Below the pieces are notes generated by a model that worked only from the letters and a program-made list of their open reading frames with translations, did no database searches and was not told where the DNA came from. From assembly GCA_965116865.1 (NCBI GenBank), contig OZ220727.1, positions 2,418,001 through 2,482,000 on the forward strand: a stretch of DNA of 64,000 nt, in the 5' to 3' direction. Below, piece by piece: positions 62,526 through 64,000 of this stretch; positions within the stretch are counted from its first letter, which is position 1; each line of letters opens with the position of its first letter. This stretch comes from Aldehydirespirator sp965116865. Its GTDB lineage: Bacteria; Actinomycetota; Acidimicrobiia; Acidimicrobiales; Aldehydirespiratoraceae. The position numbers were made by a program, and so were the translations under genes.

Positions 62526-63920
62526 TCACATGCCTCCGTCGATGACGTGCTTGTCGAACAGGTCCCTGATCTCCTGGAGCGTCCGCTCCTCGGTGACCCC
62601 GGGGATGTAGCCGGTGCCGGCCAAGGGCACCTTGGCCATGGCCGCGGCCTCGTAGGTGAGGGCGGCGAGGTCCTCGGGCTCCAACGAGTGGACGTCGGTC
62701 TTGCCGCAGGCCCGGGCCAGCATCTGCACCTCCATGGTGAGGGTGATCAGGAAGTTGTAGACCCGCAGCGCGGCCTCGTCGACGTCGAGGCGCTTGCGCA
62801 GCTCCACATCCTGGGTGGCCACCCCGACGGGGCAGCGGCCGGTGTGGCAGTGGTAGCACTCGCCCGCGGGCACGCCGACAGTGCCCTCGTAGTCGGTGAC
62901 GCCGGGGATCTCCTTGTTGCAGTTGAGCGCCATCAAGGCGGCGGTGCCCAGCGCGACCGCGTCGGCGCCGAGGGCCAGGCACTTGGCGACGTCGCCGCCG
63001 TTGCGGATGCCGCCCGCCACCACCAGGTCGATGTCGTCGGCTAGGCCCACGTCCTCCAGCGCCCGGCGAGCCTCGGGGATCGCCGCCATCAGCGGGATGC
63101 CGGTCTCCTCGGTGGCGAGGTGCGGTCCCGCGCCGGTGCCGCCCTCGGCGCCGTCGAGGTAGACCACGTCGGGTCCGCACTTGGCCGCCATGCGCACGTC
63201 GTCGTAGACCCGGGCCGAGCCCAGCTTGAGCTGGATGGGGATCTGGTAGTCGGTGGCCTCGCGCACCTCCTGGATCTTGAGCGACAGGTCGTCGGGGCCG
63301 AGCCAGTCGGGGTGCCGGGCCGGGGAGCGCTGGTCGATCCCCGCCGGCAGCGAACGCATCTCGGCCACCTGCTCGGTCACCTTCTGGCCCATGAGGTGGC
63401 CTCCCAGGCCGACCTTGCAGCCCTGGCCGATGAAGAACTCCGCGGCGTCGGCCAGCATCAGATGATGGGGATTGAAGCCGTAGCGGCTCTGGATGATCTG
63501 GTAGTACCACTTGGTGGACAGGTCGCGCTCGGGCGGGATCATGCCGCCCTCGCCCGAGCATGTGGCGGTGCCGGCCATCGAAGCGCCCTTGGCGAGAGCC
63601 ATCTTGGCCTCCAACGACAGCGCGCCGAAGCTCATGCCGGTGATGTACACAGGAATGTCGAGCTGCAGCGGCTTGGCAGCGAAACGCGAGCCGATCACCG
63701 TGGAGGTGTCGCACTTCTCGCGGTAGCCCTCGATCACGAACCGGGTGAGCGTGCCCGGCAGGAACACCAGCTCGTCCCAGTGAGGGATCTTCTTGAAGAT
63801 CGAGAAGCCGCGCATCCGGTAGCGGCCCAGCTCGGACTTGACGTGGATGTCATTGATCACCTCAGGGGTGAAGATCCGGCTCTTGCCGAGGACGTCGGTG
63901 CTCTTGTTGACTGCGGTCAT
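62526..63920 (-). CDS. FMN-binding glutamate synthase-like protein (N-methylglutamate synthase subunit C-like)
   Basis: 464 aa. The glutamate-synthase FMN barrel is present (ITGMSFGALSLEAKMALAKG; DVVYLDGAEGGTGAGP; VVAGGIRNGGDVAKCLALGA), with three cysteines in CYHCHTGRCPVGVAT for the [3Fe-4S] cluster. The amidotransferase and GXGXG parts of full GltB are absent, as in the stand-alone GlxD/MgsC subunits; MgsC transfers methylamine from gamma-glutamylmethylamide or glutamate in methylamine metabolism. Further subunits probably lie to the right: a minus-strand gene ends just upstream at the window edge. Confidence 0.85.
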   Translation of the reverse strand: MTAVNKSTDVLGKSRIFTPEVINDIHVKSELGRYRMRGFSIFKKIPHWDELVFLPGTLTRFVIEGYREKCDTSTVIGSRFAAKPLQLDIPVYITGMSFGALSLEAKMALAKGASMAGTATCSGEGGMIPPERDLSTKWYYQIIQSRYGFNPHHLMLADAAEFFIGQGCKVGLGGHLMGQKVTEQVAEMRSLPAGIDQRSPARHPDWLGPDDLSLKIQEVREATDYQIPIQLKLGSARVYDDVRMAAKCGPDVVYLDGAEGGTGAGPHLATEETGIPLMAAIPEARRALEDVGLADDIDLVVAGGIRNGGDVAKCLALGADAVALGTAALMALNCNKEIPGVTDYEGTVGVPAGECYHCHTGRCPVGVATQDVELRKRLDVDEAALRVYNFLITLTMEVQMLARACGKTDVHSLEPEDLAALTYEAAAMAKVPLAGTGYIPGVTEERTLQEIRDLFDKHVIDGGM

Positions 63921-63938
63921 TCTGCGTACCCCCCCCCT

Positions 63939-64000
63939 CTAGTGGATGACGAGCTTGCGCTCGGAGGGCTCGAGCGCGTCGTAGTTGTGGAGCTGCTTGC
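63939..64000 (-). CDS. C-terminal end of a gene cut by the window edge
   Basis: The minus strand reads KQLHNYDALEPSERKLVIH followed by TAG at 63939-63941. It lies 18 bases before the MgsC-like start, so it belongs to the same transcription unit. By analogy with mgs/glx clusters it could be the GXGXG subunit (MgsB-like), but 19 residues are not enough to tell. Confidence 0.5.
   Translation of the reverse strand, partial: KQLHNYDALEPSERKLVIH

Overview
This is a very GC-rich window with long unidirectional gene blocks, GTG/TTG starts and 4-nt stop/start overlaps. The gene content (actinobacterial EF-G-like protein, hemACDBL cluster, partner-switching regulators, malate synthase G) suggests an actinobacterium. 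Trimethylamine monooxygenase, non-pyrrolysine MttB, dimethylglycine/sarcosine dehydrogenase-like enzymes and an N-methylglutamate synthase-like subunit point towards a marine, possibly host-associated, Acidimicrobiia-type organism. That placement is inferred from gene content, not from a phylogeny.

Layout. (1) 1-8.4 kb is a mobile-element and toxin-antitoxin island: an IS630 transposase broken by an IS256 element, an intact IS630 copy, a hicBA module with a second tandem hicB-like gene, an unrecognised two-gene pair, a broken NYN-domain gene, IS607 and IS630 remnants, and an AAA/DUF4143 ATPase. (2) 8.4-26.2 kb carries an IclR regulator, a branched-chain-amino-acid-type binding lipoprotein, tRNA-Arg(ACG), an EF-G-like GTPase, and a block for methylated amines and betaines: MttB-like methyltransferase, two FAD/GcvT dehydrogenases, type III glutamine synthetase-like enzyme and hot-dog thioesterase. 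proC, a SAM hydroxide adenosyltransferase and a 29-aa membrane peptide follow. Between the two dehydrogenases lies a small graveyard of VapC, DUF3467 and IS1595 fragments. (3) 26.6-43.9 kb is the heme pathway hemA-hemC-hemD, then hemB-hemL, split by about 11 kb that encodes, on the opposite strand, two tandem copies of a giant secreted protein (cadherin-like domain, about 10-12 Calx-beta-like repeats, proline linker, three SLH domains). A truncated hemD copy lies between the two copies. Both share the same in-frame TAG; copy 1 also has a 1-nt frameshift. (4) 44-53 kb: membrane-anchored YceI protein, secreted GH16-like protein, trimethylamine monooxygenase, malate synthase G and an FAD amine oxidoreductase. 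(5) 53.5-59 kb is an operon of STAS protein, response regulator/PP2C phosphatase, RsbW-like ATPase, periplasmic-binding lipoprotein and histidine kinase. (6) 59-64 kb, minus strand: MpaB/DUF2236 oxygenase, sarcosine-oxidase-type FAD enzyme, unknown 151-aa protein, FMN glutamate-synthase-like subunit (MgsC-like), and the end of another gene at the window edge.

How it works together (inference): Tmm, MttB-like, DMGDH-like, GS-III/GMAS-like and MgsC-like proteins would demethylate methylamines and betaines, feeding C1-folate and glutamate/ammonium pools; malate synthase would take up glyoxylate. The kinase/binding-protein/partner-switch operon could sense a small extracellular solute. A striking feature is that almost every intergenic gap holds a short tandem duplication (35-91 bp unit, different sequence each time), often overlapping the stop or start codon of the adjacent gene.
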